Shown here: piece by piece, positions 24,418 through 33,523 of the stretch
Position numbering within the stretch: position 1 is the stretch's first letter
Layout of the letters: every line of letters starts with the position of its first letter
Origin: Lachnospiraceae bacterium
GTDB lineage: Bacteria; Bacillota; Clostridia; Lachnospirales; Lachnospiraceae
DNA: 64,000 nucleotides
Reading direction: 5' to 3'
Assembly (NCBI GenBank): GCA_900751995.1
Contig: CAADTP010000067.1
Coordinates: 1-64,000 of the forward strand
Notes under the pieces: model-generated
What the model saw: only the letters and a program-made list of their open reading frames with translations
The model's database searches: none
What the model was told of the DNA's origin: nothing
Translations under genes and position numbers: made by a program

Positions 24418-25728
24418 TTACTTGCAATAAGAAGCAGGAAGAGCAGCGTAAACAGCAGCGCATCTTACGAGGTCGATCTTCCATGTCTTCTCGTTCGGAG
24501 CGTGTGCCTGAGCTTCTGCGCCAGGTCCGAAGCCGATGCATGGAATTCCGTTACGTCCCATGATGGATACGCCGTTTGTGGAGAATGTCCATTTGTCAGT
24601 AAGTGGACGGGCTTTTCTCATCTCTTCTGTCTCAGCGTTTCCAAGACGGGTTTCACCGTACAGGTTCTTGTAAGCATCTTCAAGAGCTTTTGTTACTTTG
24701 TGATCTTTCGGGATAGCCCATGTCGGGAAGTAGCATTCGATCTCGTATTTGCATCCTGTGTAGGACGGACGGTCATAGTTGTACATGGATACAACAACAT
24801 CATCGCCATATTTCTGAACGCTTGGAAGAGCACGGATCTCATCCAGGCAGCTTTCCCATGTTTCTCCGAATGTCATACGACGGTCAAGAGATACTGCACA
24901 GGAGTCGGCTACTGCACAGCGGCTAGGAGAGGTGTAGAAGATCTGGGATACGGTTACAGTACCGCGTCCAAGGAAACGAGCTTCTTCCCAGTCCGGATTG
25001 AATTTCGGGTTGAGCATTTTAACAAGACCTTTGATCTCTGTCTCGTCAGCATCGTCGTTCTCGTTGAGGGAACGTACGTCCTGAAGAATGTCAGCCATTT
25101 TGTAGATTGCGTTGTCACCACGCTCCGGAGCAGAACCGTGGCAGGAAACACCCTTAACATCGATGCGGATTTCCATACGTCCACGCTGTCCTCTGTAGAT
25201 ACCGCCGTCTGTAGGTTCTGTGGAAACTACGAATTCCGGACGGATCTTGTCTTCGTTGATGATGTACTGCCAGCAGAGACCATCACAGTCTTCTTCCTGA
25301 ACAGTTCCGACTACCATAACCTTGCAGCCTTCTGGGATCAGATCCATGTCTTTCATGATCTTTGCACCGTATACAGCAGATACGATACCGCCGCACTGGT
25401 CAGATACACCACGTCCTCCGATCTCTTCTTCAGTCTCGTATCCTTCGTATGGATCAAAGTTCCAGTTTTCGATATTACCGATACCAACAGTGTCGATGTG
25501 AGCGTCGAAAGCGATGATCTTGTCGCCGGTTCCCATATAACCGATTACGTTACCCTGTGGGTCGATCACAACTTCGTCAAAGCCCAGTTTTTTCATTTCA
25601 GCTTCGATTGTCTCGATGTGTTTTCTTTCGTCGCAGCTTTCGCCAGGGTTTTTAACGATTGCTCTTAAGAATCGGGTCATGTCCTCCTGATAATTCTGAG
25701 CTGCTTCTTTGATTTTACAGTAATCCAT
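24418..25728 (-). CDS. ygeY: YgeY family M20-type metallohydrolase
   Basis: A 436-residue peptidase M20/ArgE-like dizinc hydrolase. Metal motifs: [10 protein letters not shown] (first His/Asp), [13 protein letters not shown] (bridging Asp), VQEEDCDG (catalytic Glu pair) and STEPTD. YgeY is named as a selenium-metabolism-linked hydrolase because of gene neighbourhood. In the purine cluster it most likely cleaves a ureido or amide group to free the amino acid passed to YgeX (inference). GGAGG precedes the ATG by 9 bases. ygeX lies 60 bp upstream on the same strand, so the pair is co-transcribed. A long open frame on the opposite strand over this gene is a shadow. Confidence 0.93.
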   Translation of the reverse strand: MDYCKIKEAAQNYQEDMTRFLRAIVKNPGESCDERKHIETIEAEMKKLGFDEVVIDPQGNVIGYMGTGDKIIAFDAHIDTVGIGNIENWNFDPYEGYETEEEIGGRGVSDQCGGIVSAVYGAKIMKDMDLIPEGCKVMVVGTVQEEDCDGLCWQYIINEDKIRPEFVVSTEPTDGGIYRGQRGRMEIRIDVKGVSCHGSAPERGDNAIYKMADILQDVRSLNENDDADETEIKGLVKMLNPKFNPDWEEARFLGRGTVTVSQIFYTSPSRCAVADSCAVSLDRRMTFGETWESCLDEIRALPSVQKYGDDVVVSMYNYDRPSYTGCKYEIECYFPTWAIPKDHKVTKALEDAYKNLYGETRLGNAETEEMRKARPLTDKWTFSTNGVSIMGRNGIPCIGFGPGAEAQAHAPNEKTWKIDLVRCAAVYAALPASYCK

Positions 25729-25788
25729 TTTAAAGTTCCTCCCATGTATTAAAATAGTTTTTGAGTTCCTGGTTGTTTTATACTTATT

Positions 25789-27018
25789 TTATTTGCTTAA
25801 GGATTTGTCTGTTCCGTAGAGACCATCCCAAACGATTTCACGGTAGCGTACCGGATCGGTGTCGCCTTCTGTGGAGATTACAAGAACGTTGGAGTTCTCA
25901 TCCAGCTTCAGGGCTTCCTTGAGATCTTTTGCGTCTTCATCATGAAGAGCGGTGTAGCACAGACCGAGCGGAACAGATCCGGATTCACCGGAAACAATAC
26001 GAGGATCATTACCGAGCGGATTAGCGTAGATTCTGGTTGCTTTTGCACTCATCCAGTCCGGGCAGGATGCGAATACAGAAACATGATTTCTGAGGATGTC
26101 CCATCCGATAGTGTTCGCTTCGCCACATGCAAGACCTGCCATGATGGTTTCGAGGTCGCCGCCTACGTTAACAAGTTCACCGGATTCTTTCATAGCGGAG
26201 CGATACAGACAGTCAGCAGCACTTGCTTCGCAGACAACCATAACCGGTGGGTTTTCTTTGTATTTGTGAGCAAAATATCCTACAACAGCTCCGGCAAGGG
26301 AACCAACACCTGCCTGAACAAATACATGTGTCGGATGATCGATTCCGGCTTCTTTAAGCTGCTGATCAGCTTCCATAACCATAGTTCCGTATCCCTGCAT
26401 GATCCATGATGGGATTTCTTCATATCCGTCCCAGGCAGTATCCTGAACGATAATACCATGCTCCGTCTTTGCAGCTTCAGCGGCAGCCATTCTTACGCAG
26501 TCATCATAGTTGACTTCTTCGATCGTAACTGTAGCGCCCTCTTTGGCGATGTTGTCAAAACGTGTTTTGGTTGTTCCTTTCGGCATACGTACAACAGCTT
26601 TCTGTCCAAGACGGTTGGCAGCCCATGCAACTCCGCGTCCGTGGTTTCCGTCAGTTGCTGTGAAGAAGGTGGCCTGTCCGAATTCTTTTCTTAATTCTTC
26701 GGAAGAGAGGACAGCATATGGAAGCTCGCTGATGTCTTTACCAACTTCTTTGGCGATGTAACGTCCCATTGCGTAGGAACCACCAAGAACCTTAAAAGCG
26801 TTCAGTCCAAAACGATAGGACTCATCCTTACAGTGGATGCTCTTAACACCCAGATAGGATGCCAGTTCAGCAAGATCCTGAAGAGGAGTTACTGTGTACT
26901 GCGGGAAACTTTTGTGAAATTCATTAGCTTTCTTCACGTTGTCCTCGGACATTAACTCAAGATGCTTGTCATCTGATTTGGCAACGTGATTGACAGTCCA
27001 TTTTAAACCTTCTGTCAT
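25789..27018 (-). CDS. ygeX: 2,3-diaminopropionate ammonia-lyase
   Basis: A 409-residue fold-type II PLP enzyme that splits 2,3-diaminopropionate to pyruvate and two ammonia. The Schiff-base Lys is in LNAFKVLGGSYAMG (Lys 76), and the substrate loop is TATDGNHGRGVAW. Length and motifs match the Escherichia coli and Salmonella enzymes. In the purine pathway it makes the central carbon product, pyruvate, which PFOR (first gene in this window) could use. AAGGAGGG lies 8 bases before the ATG. It has a near-consensus promoter at 27083-27110 and begins the minus arm. Confidence 0.95.
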   Translation of the reverse strand: MTEGLKWTVNHVAKSDDKHLELMSEDNVKKANEFHKSFPQYTVTPLQDLAELASYLGVKSIHCKDESYRFGLNAFKVLGGSYAMGRYIAKEVGKDISELPYAVLSSEELRKEFGQATFFTATDGNHGRGVAWAANRLGQKAVVRMPKGTTKTRFDNIAKEGATVTIEEVNYDDCVRMAAAEAAKTEHGIIVQDTAWDGYEEIPSWIMQGYGTMVMEADQQLKEAGIDHPTHVFVQAGVGSLAGAVVGYFAHKYKENPPVMVVCEASAADCLYRSAMKESGELVNVGGDLETIMAGLACGEANTIGWDILRNHVSVFASCPDWMSAKATRIYANPLGNDPRIVSGESGSVPLGLCYTALHDEDAKDLKEALKLDENSNVLVISTEGDTDPVRYREIVWDGLYGTDKSLSK

Positions 27019-27082
27019 GAGAAAAACCCTCCTTAAAAAATTTATTTTGAACTCATAATTATTGCCTGCTTTTCATGCTTCT

Positions 27083-27110
27083 ATCATATCATAAATTGGA
27101 GATTTTGCAA
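27083..27110 (-). promoter_or_regulatory. Promoter of ygeX (minus arm of the purine island)
   Basis: On the minus strand TTGCAA (27110-27105), 16 bases, TATGAT (27088-27083). The leader is about 60 nt. No palindromic operator is evident in it. Confidence 0.75.
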
Positions 27111-27177
27111 TAGGAAATACAAAAATTTTTAGGTTTTTACAAAAAAAGTTAGTGATTCAGAAAAAAAGTGGTGCTCA

Positions 27178-27206
27178 TTGAAATAAAAGCAGGTGTATGG
27201 TAAAAT
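27178..27206 (+). promoter_or_regulatory. Promoter of the DUF1015 gene
   Basis: TTGAAA (27178-27183), 17 bases, TAAAAT (27201-27206). It is divergent from the ygeX promoter; the -35 elements are 68 bp apart. Confidence 0.75.
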
Positions 27207-27254
27207 AAACCTATATTTTACACACGAAATTTTAAAGCACAAAGGAGAATTGAC

Positions 27255-28499
27255 ATGGCTATTTTTCAGGCATTTTGTGCACTCAGACCAGTCCCTGACA
27301 AGGCGGCACGGGTAGCGGCACTTCCATATGATGTAGTAACACGAGAAGAGGCGAAGGCGATCGGAGATCAGAACCCGGATTCCTTCCTTCATGTAGACCG
27401 TGCGGAGATGGATCTTCCGGAGAACACAGATCTTTATGATCCGAAGGTTTATGACAAAGCGAGAGAAAACCTTGCAGATATGGAAAGAAACGGAGTTATG
27501 GTCCAGGACGAGACACCGTGCTACTATATTTATGAACTGATGCGTAAGGGCAGGACACAGACCGGTCTGGTTGGCTGTTGCTCTATTGATGATTATCTGA
27601 ATGATGTGGTTAAGAAGCATGAACTCACCAGAGAGGATAAGGAGCAGGATCGTATCCGCCATGTAGATGTGTGCGACGCCAATACCGGCCCGATCTACCT
27701 TGCCTGCAAATATCCGCAGGAGCTACTTGATCTGATGGAGAACTGGAAGGCTTCTCATGATGCAGTCTATGATTTTGTAGCAGAGGATGAGATTGGTCAT
27801 CGTGTCTGGGTGATTGATGGGGAAGCAGAGAAGAAGCTTATCAAAGAGCAGTTTGGAAATATTCCTTCTGTATATATAGCTGATGGACATCACAGAGCGG
27901 CCTCAGCAGTCAAGGTGGGACTTAAGAGGAGACAGGAACATCCGGATTATGACGGAAGTGAGGAATTTAACTACTTCCTCTCTGTAGTATTTCCGTATGA
28001 CCAGCTGACGATTCTTTCTTATAACAGAGTGGTCCGTGATCTGAACGGAATGGATGAGCATGCATTTGTTGCGAGTCTGAAATTTAATTTTGAATTGATG
28101 ATCATGCCGGGATTTCCGTGCAAGCCGGTTGAGAAACACTGTATGGGAATGTATGTCGGAGGAAACTGGTATCATCTTAAAGCCTGGGAGGATGTTTATG
28201 CGAAGAAGGATGTGGTAGGTCAGCTGGATGTTTCCATCCTTCAGGAAAAAGTTCTCTCCCCGATTCTTGGAATCAGGGATCCGCGTACAGATGAGAGGAT
28301 CCGCTTCGTGGGGGGAAGTCATAAGCTCAGAGAACTGGCAGAGATCGCAGATAAGACAGATGGAGTGGCTTTTGCCATGTATCCGACATCAATGGAAGAT
28401 CTGATGCAGATCGCGGACGAGGGTAAGTTGATGCCGCCGAAGTCCACCTGGTTCGAGCCAAAGCTTCGAAGCGGCCTTTTTATTCATAAGCTTTCCTGA
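27255..28499 (+). CDS. DUF1015 family protein
   Basis: A 414-residue member of the DUF1015 family, recognisable by RPVPDKAARVAALPYDVV at the N-terminus and IADGHHRAASAVK in the middle. The DGHHR motif recalls the ParB/sulfiredoxin-like fold, to which ADP/ATP-dependent free serine kinases belong, and DUF1015 genes often sit with serine-synthesis genes in other Firmicutes (from memory). No such neighbour is present here, so a serine kinase role is only a suggestion. AAAGGAG is 8 bases before the ATG. It probably forms a single-gene unit with its own promoter, divergent from ygeX. Confidence 0.8.
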   Translation: MAIFQAFCALRPVPDKAARVAALPYDVVTREEAKAIGDQNPDSFLHVDRAEMDLPENTDLYDPKVYDKARENLADMERNGVMVQDETPCYYIYELMRKGRTQTGLVGCCSIDDYLNDVVKKHELTREDKEQDRIRHVDVCDANTGPIYLACKYPQELLDLMENWKASHDAVYDFVAEDEIGHRVWVIDGEAEKKLIKEQFGNIPSVYIADGHHRAASAVKVGLKRRQEHPDYDGSEEFNYFLSVVFPYDQLTILSYNRVVRDLNGMDEHAFVASLKFNFELMIMPGFPCKPVEKHCMGMYVGGNWYHLKAWEDVYAKKDVVGQLDVSILQEKVLSPILGIRDPRTDERIRFVGGSHKLRELAEIADKTDGVAFAMYPTSMEDLMQIADEGKLMPPKSTWFEPKLRSGLFIHKLS

Positions 28500-28577
28500 G
28501 ACAGCCTGAAACAGAAGTCAGATAAGTAATACCAATTTATATCAACAAAATAAAACAGAAAAGAGGAGGACTTTTTT

Positions 28578-29792
28578 ATGGGACTGATCAAAGCAGCTTT
28601 AGGTTCTGCAGGCGGTGTTCTGGCGGACCAGTGGAAAGAGTATTTTTACTGTGAATCCATGCCGGCGGATGTGCTGGTGACCAAGGCGCACAAGAAAGTA
28701 TCAGGAAGGTCATCGAATAAGCATGGTTCTGAGAATATCATCTCAAATGGTTCGGTGATCGCAGTCAATGACGGACAGTGTATGCTGATCGTGGAGCAGG
28801 GCAAGGTTGTAGATGTGTGTGCAGAACCCGGAGAATATACATATGATACTTCCTCAGAGCCATCCATCTTTTGCGGAGGACTGGGAGCCGGTGTCAAGGC
28901 AGCTTTCCAGCAGGTTGGCAAGCGTTTTACCTTTGGCGGAGAACCACCGAAGGATCAGAGAGTTTATTTTGTCAATACCAAGGAGCTTGTCGGAAACAAA
29001 TACGGTACACCAAATCCGGTTCCGTTCCGCGTGGTGGATATGAATATCGGTCTGGATATGGATATTACGATCAGATGCTTCGGAGAATACAGTTATCAGA
29101 TCGCCAATCCGGTTCTTTTCTATACAAATGTATGTGGTAATGTGGAGCAGGATTATACCAGAGAAGAGATTGACGGACAGCTCAAGAGCGAACTTATGAC
29201 AGCTCTGCAGCCTGCTTTTGCAAAAATCTCAGAGATGGGAATCCGATACAGTGCACTTCCGGGACATACACAGGAACTTTCTGACGTATTAAATAAAGTA
29301 CTCTCTGATAAATGGGATAATCTCAGAGGAATCCGCATCGTCTCTCTTGGTGTATCCAGCGTGAAAGCTTCCGAGGAAGACGAAGCTATGATCAAGGAAC
29401 TGCAGAGAAATGCTGTATTCCGAAATCCTACAATGGCGGCAGCACAGATGGTCGGTGCCCAGGCGAGTGCGATGCAGTCTGCTGCCTCAAACGAAAAGAC
29501 AGGGCCTGCGATGGCCTTTGCGGCAATGAATATGGCAGCGAATGTCGGAGGTGCGAATGCACAAAACCTTTTTACCATGGGACAGCAGCAGGCTGCCCAG
29601 GCACAGCCAATGCAGCCGTCAGCACCGGCACCAGTGTCGCAGGCAGAGTGGACCTGTAGCTGCGGAACGGTGAATACAGGCAAATTCTGTTCTGAATGTG
29701 GAAGTCCGCGTCCGGCAGGACCATGGACCTGTAGCTGCGGAACAGTGAATACAGGTAAATTCTGTTCCGAATGCGGCAAACCGAGACCATAA
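28578..29792 (+). CDS. SPFH-domain protein with tandem C-terminal zinc ribbons
   Basis: A 404-residue protein. Residues ~30-270 form an SPFH/band-7-like domain of the type often annotated as virion core protein-like. Then comes an Ala/Met/Gln-rich stretch and two nearly identical zinc ribbons (each W-T-C-S-C-G...F-C-S-E-C-G, residues ~358-403). There is no membrane segment. The function is unknown; SPFH proteins form membrane-associated scaffolds. It is followed 19 bp later by a zinc-ribbon membrane protein and then a TPM-domain protein, suggesting a three-protein membrane-quality or stress module (inference). GAGGAGG precedes the ATG. Confidence 0.8.
   Translation: MGLIKAALGSAGGVLADQWKEYFYCESMPADVLVTKAHKKVSGRSSNKHGSENIISNGSVIAVNDGQCMLIVEQGKVVDVCAEPGEYTYDTSSEPSIFCGGLGAGVKAAFQQVGKRFTFGGEPPKDQRVYFVNTKELVGNKYGTPNPVPFRVVDMNIGLDMDITIRCFGEYSYQIANPVLFYTNVCGNVEQDYTREEIDGQLKSELMTALQPAFAKISEMGIRYSALPGHTQELSDVLNKVLSDKWDNLRGIRIVSLGVSSVKASEEDEAMIKELQRNAVFRNPTMAAAQMVGAQASAMQSAASNEKTGPAMAFAAMNMAANVGGANAQNLFTMGQQQAAQAQPMQPSAPAPVSQAEWTCSCGTVNTGKFCSECGSPRPAGPWTCSCGTVNTGKFCSECGKPRP
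29649..29789 (+). repeat. 75-bp tandem duplication encoding two zinc ribbons
   Basis: The units begin at 29649 and 29724 with the same TGGACCTGTAGCTGCGGAAC. They differ mostly at third codon positions, so selection has kept the protein repeat. Confidence 0.8.
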
Positions 29793-29811
29793 GAGAAAGG
29801 GGCACAGGTTT

Positions 29812-30912
29812 ATGTCCGATACTTTAAATTATAAATGTCCAAACTGTTCGGCGGGCCTTGCCTTTGACAGTAAATCACAGAAGATGAAATGTGAATACTG
29901 CGGGAAGACGTATTCACTGGATGAACTGGATAAGATCGAGGAACAGGCCGAAGACGTAAAGGAAGTGAAGGGGGATCACTGGGAGGGGTTTGAGCCGGAG
30001 CAGTGGCAGTCGGATGAGAAGGCAAATGTGGCTGTCTGGAGTTGCCCTTCCTGTGGTGCTGAGATTCTGGCAGAAAAGACAACAGGAGCTACGGTGTGTC
30101 CTTATTGCGATAATCCGATGATCATGCCGGAGCAGTTCAAAGACAGTTACCGCCCGGATTATATCATTCCGTTCCAAAAATCCAAAAAAGAAGCGGTTGA
30201 AGCACTTAAGAAGCATTACGAGGGAAAGCCTCTGCTCCCAAAGATATTTAAGGAGCAGAACCATCTGGAAGAGATAAAGGCAGTGTATGTTCCATTCTGG
30301 CTGTTTGATCTGGATACGGCGGGCCGTTTCCGCTACGAAGCGACCAGGACCCGTATCTGGGATGATGAGGATTATACATATACAGAAACCAAATTCTATC
30401 ATGTTGTCCGTTCCGGGAAGATGAAATTTGAAAAAATTCCCGTAGATGGTTCCAGGACTATTGATGATACGACAATGGAAGCGATCGAGCCGTATGATTA
30501 CAAGGATCTGACAGAGTTCGACTTTTCTTATCTTTCCGGTTATCTGGCGGACAAATATGACCAGGAACCGGATGATCTCACGGAACGTGTCTATGAACGA
30601 ATGGAGAAGAGTGTCAAAGACAGCTTCGAAAAGACAGTTTATGGATATGCGACAGTGGTACCCAAACAGGAGAAGATCACCGTAACCGGAAAAGGTAAGG
30701 TTAAGTATGCACTGTTCCCGGTCTGGTTCCTGAATACAAAGTGGAATGGCAAAAATTATTCCTTTGCAATGAATGGACAGACAGGGCATCTGATCGGTGA
30801 CCTTCCTGTTGCCGGGAAGCTGGCAGTTAAATACTGGTTCAGGCATCACATTCCACTGACCGTTCTGGCGGTGGCAGCAGTTACACTTCTGCGATTACTG
30901 GGGGTGATGTAG
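29812..30912 (+). CDS. TFIIB-type zinc-ribbon protein with C-terminal membrane anchor
   Basis: A 366-residue protein. Two CxxC pairs make an N-terminal ribbon (CPNC...CEYC, residues ~9-30), a second ribbon follows (CPSC...CPYC, ~77-99), then a mostly beta domain and a C-terminal hydrophobic helix (HHIPLTVLAVAAVTLLRLL). The family is commonly labelled TFIIB-type zinc ribbon-containing protein; this does not imply a role in transcription. The molecular role is unknown. It lies 19 bp after the SPFH gene, and its stop touches the TPM gene start, so all three are probably one operon. Confidence 0.75.
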   Translation: MSDTLNYKCPNCSAGLAFDSKSQKMKCEYCGKTYSLDELDKIEEQAEDVKEVKGDHWEGFEPEQWQSDEKANVAVWSCPSCGAEILAEKTTGATVCPYCDNPMIMPEQFKDSYRPDYIIPFQKSKKEAVEALKKHYEGKPLLPKIFKEQNHLEEIKAVYVPFWLFDLDTAGRFRYEATRTRIWDDEDYTYTETKFYHVVRSGKMKFEKIPVDGSRTIDDTTMEAIEPYDYKDLTEFDFSYLSGYLADKYDQEPDDLTERVYERMEKSVKDSFEKTVYGYATVVPKQEKITVTGKGKVKYALFPVWFLNTKWNGKNYSFAMNGQTGHLIGDLPVAGKLAVKYWFRHHIPLTVLAVAAVTLLRLLGVM

Positions 30913-31752
30913 ATGAGAAGAATGGGATGGATGCTGACAGTAATTCTTTTGTGTCTGGGGCTTATGATGCCGTTTTCTGTGTCTGCATCCCCGGAGACGG
31001 ATACGGCAGACACAGAAGAGATTTCCTGGGTATTTGATGATTACGGGCTTCTGGATGAGACAGAGCAGACACAGCTGAACCAGGAACTGGCAGATATTTA
31101 TGACGAATACGGATATGATGCAGTACTGCTGATCTCACCTGATATCGGTGAGGAGGAAGATTACAGACAGTATGCGGCAGAGTTTATGCAGGAAAACGAC
31201 ATTGGCTATGGTGATACGCATGAGGGAATGTGTATTTTTCATCAGCCGGATACCAGAAATATCACGATTGTATTTCGAGGAGACACACAGAAGGATTTCT
31301 CAACGAGTGTGCAGGATGAAATGCTAGATAACTGCAAAGTGTATCTCAAGGCAGATGATCCGGTGGGCGGCTATCAGTCGCTGATCCGTAATCTGAGAAG
31401 TGGTCTTGACAGAATCAGTGAAGGCAGGAAGGTACGTCCGCTGGATATGCAGGAGAGCTCTTTTGCAGGGATTTTTCTGTCAGATCTGTTCCTGTGCTTC
31501 CTGATCATGGCGATCCCGACAGGGCTTATGACCTGGAGGCAGTTTCGCAAAATGAAAACAAGAGTGCAGCAGACAGATGCAGATGCCTACACCGCGGATG
31601 GCGGATTGGAACTTCATGAACAGAAAGATCTGTTTTTGTACAGTACTGTCAGTCAGAGTGCCAAACCAAAGAAGGATGATAATAATGATGGAAGTTCCGG
31701 AAGTTTCTCCAGTGGAGGAGAGAGCTTTTCTGGATCGAGCAGTGATTACTGA
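30913..31752 (+). CDS. TPM-domain membrane protein
   Basis: A 279-residue protein: a signal peptide or signal anchor (residues ~1-25, MLTVILLCLGLMMPFSVSAS), a TPM domain (~35-165, beginning VFDDYGLLDETEQTQLNQEL), a membrane helix (~185-205), then a cytoplasmic Ser/Gly-rich tail ending SSGGESFSGSSSDY, typical of YgcG-like proteins. TPM domains occur in membrane proteins linked to photosystem repair in plants and to unknown roles in bacteria. It follows the zinc-ribbon gene with no gap and a strong terminator ends the unit. Confidence 0.8.
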   Translation: MRRMGWMLTVILLCLGLMMPFSVSASPETDTADTEEISWVFDDYGLLDETEQTQLNQELADIYDEYGYDAVLLISPDIGEEEDYRQYAAEFMQENDIGYGDTHEGMCIFHQPDTRNITIVFRGDTQKDFSTSVQDEMLDNCKVYLKADDPVGGYQSLIRNLRSGLDRISEGRKVRPLDMQESSFAGIFLSDLFLCFLIMAIPTGLMTWRQFRKMKTRVQQTDADAYTADGGLELHEQKDLFLYSTVSQSAKPKKDDNNDGSSGSFSSGGESFSGSSSDY

Positions 31753-31781
31753 TTGGAAATAATAAACGAAGATGTTCAAAA

Positions 31782-31806
31782 AGCAGTCCGTGAAGGGCTG
31801 CTTTTT
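31782..31806 (+). terminator. Terminator after the SPFH/zinc-ribbon/TPM operon
   Basis: AGCAGTCC and GGGCTGCT pair (one G-U) with a 5-base loop, followed by TTTTT. The rest of the 322-bp gap up to the antiporter gene is A+T-rich and holds only the promoter at 32010-32037. Confidence 0.85.
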
Positions 31807-32009
31807 GAGTATGCAAAACATTTTGGAAAGATATGGGCTGCAGGAAATATTTCAAAAAATGTTATACATATCTAAAATGCAATAAAATGCACAACAAACA
31901 GAGAAAAAACTTGTCAAAAATCCGACAATGTACAAATAAAAATACAATAACTGGGGAAAATGCACAAAAAACATGAAAAAATATACGTATTTGTTGAAGA
32001 AATGAGAGA

Positions 32010-32037
32010 TTGTATTTTGATGCGTGTATGATATAAT
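32010..32037 (+). promoter_or_regulatory. Extended -10 promoter of the antiporter operon
   Basis: TTGTAT (32010-32015), 16 bases, TATAAT (32032-32037), with TGA directly before the -10 giving the extended -10 form TGnTATAAT. Confidence 0.75.
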
Positions 32038-32074
32038 TCAACTGCTTAAAAAATTAAACGAGGGGGCGACAGTT

Positions 32075-33511
32075 TTGAAAAAAGTAGTAACATTTTTTGG
32101 AATGCTGCTGACGATGCTGCTTGCCTGTCCGACAGGTGTATGGGCTGCCGGAGAGGATACTACAGCACAGGTGCCGGTCTGGCTCTGCATTCCGTTTGCA
32201 GGACTTCTGCTCTGCATTGCAATCATGCCGCTGATCAAAGCAGAATGGTGGGAGGCACATCAGCCGCATGTGGTACTTATGTGGATCGTACTGATGATCA
32301 TTCCTTTTGCGGTTGTTTATGGAGCAGGTGATGCTGCTGAAACAGTTCTGGACTGTATCATAAATGACTATCTTACTTTTATTGTACTTCTTTTTGGACT
32401 TTTCTGTGTATCAGGAAATATTACCATGGAGGGCGACTTTGCCGGTTCTCCGCGAGTTAACGTATGCCTTCTGGCATTTGGTACGCTGTTATCCAGCTGT
32501 ATTGGAACAACGGGTGCCAGTATGCTGATGGTACGTCCGGTGATCAAGATGAATTCCTGGAGAAAAAGAAAAAGCCATATCATGGTGTTCTTTATCTTTA
32601 TGGTGTCCAATATGGGCGGCTGCCTGACACCGATCGGAGACCCGCCGCTTCTGATGGGATTTATGCGAGGAGTACCATTCTTCTGGAGTCTGCATCTTTT
32701 CCCGGTACTGCTCTTTAATATGGTGATCCTGTTGTTTGTTTTCTATCATGTAGATAAGCTTGCATATCGTAAAGATATCGCACAGGGTCGTAAACCGGAC
32801 ATCTCCAAACCGGGTACCGAATTCCATATCGATGGACTTCATAACATTGTCTTTCTGATCATGATCGTGGCAGCAGTTATCTTAAGCGGTGTTCTTCCGG
32901 GACTTCCTGCATTCCAGAACGCAGAAGGTGCAGTAAAGGGTATTCGTATCCTGGGAGAAGTGACACTGACTTTCCCGGCTCTGATTGAAGTTATTATGAT
33001 CCTTCTTGCTGCATTTTTGTCCTTTAAGACAACAGACAAGAGTATCCGCAGAAGAAACCACTTTACCTGGGGAGCTATAAAGGAGGTTGCAGTATTATTT
33101 ATTGGTATTTTTATCACCATGCAGCCGGCACTTATGCTTCTGAAAGCACTTGGACCGAAGATCGGGCTTTATAAACCGCTGGAAATGTTCTGGGCTACCG
33201 GTGCACTGTCCAGTTTTCTGGATAATACCCCGACCTATCTGGTATTCCTTACCACAGCAGGAACCCTTGGTTTTATGAACGGAGTTACCACAAGCCTTGG
33301 TACAATTCCGGTAAAACTGCTCTCAGCAATTTCATGTGGTGCTGTATTTATGGGTGCAAATACCTACATTGGAAATGCACCGAACTTTATGGTTAAAGCT
33401 ATTTCTGACGAGAACGGTGTGAATATGCCGTCTTTCTTCGGATACATTCTGTGGTCACTGGTATTTCTTGTTCCGGTATTTATCCTGGATATGCTTGTGT
33501 TCTTTATGTAA
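32075..33511 (+). CDS. NhaD-like sodium:proton antiporter / ion transporter superfamily protein
   Basis: A 478-residue polytopic membrane protein with about 11-12 hydrophobic segments and the ion-transporter family loop SNMGGCLTPIGDPPLLMGFM, typical of NhaD-type antiporters and related citrate/arsenite carriers. The N-terminus (LKKVVTFFGMLLTMLLACP, ending in WAAG) looks like a cleavable signal sequence. I chose TTG 32075 because GAGGGGG lies about 8 bases upstream and the signal sequence then begins the protein. It is co-transcribed with the kinase-like gene 12 bp downstream. The transported ion is not certain. Confidence 0.8.
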   Translation: MKKVVTFFGMLLTMLLACPTGVWAAGEDTTAQVPVWLCIPFAGLLLCIAIMPLIKAEWWEAHQPHVVLMWIVLMIIPFAVVYGAGDAAETVLDCIINDYLTFIVLLFGLFCVSGNITMEGDFAGSPRVNVCLLAFGTLLSSCIGTTGASMLMVRPVIKMNSWRKRKSHIMVFFIFMVSNMGGCLTPIGDPPLLMGFMRGVPFFWSLHLFPVLLFNMVILLFVFYHVDKLAYRKDIAQGRKPDISKPGTEFHIDGLHNIVFLIMIVAAVILSGVLPGLPAFQNAEGAVKGIRILGEVTLTFPALIEVIMILLAAFLSFKTTDKSIRRRNHFTWGAIKEVAVLFIGIFITMQPALMLLKALGPKIGLYKPLEMFWATGALSSFLDNTPTYLVFLTTAGTLGFMNGVTTSLGTIPVKLLSAISCGAVFMGANTYIGNAPNFMVKAISDENGVNMPSFFGYILWSLVFLVPVFILDMLVFFM

Positions 33512-33523
33512 GGGGGGAGAAGA

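Noticed and set aside
24349..25668. Open reading frame of 439 codons on the plus strand
   Set aside because: It lies fully antisense to ygeY, has a Cys/Phe/Ser-rich composition, no ribosome site, and no recognisable domain; ygeY carries complete M20 motifs.
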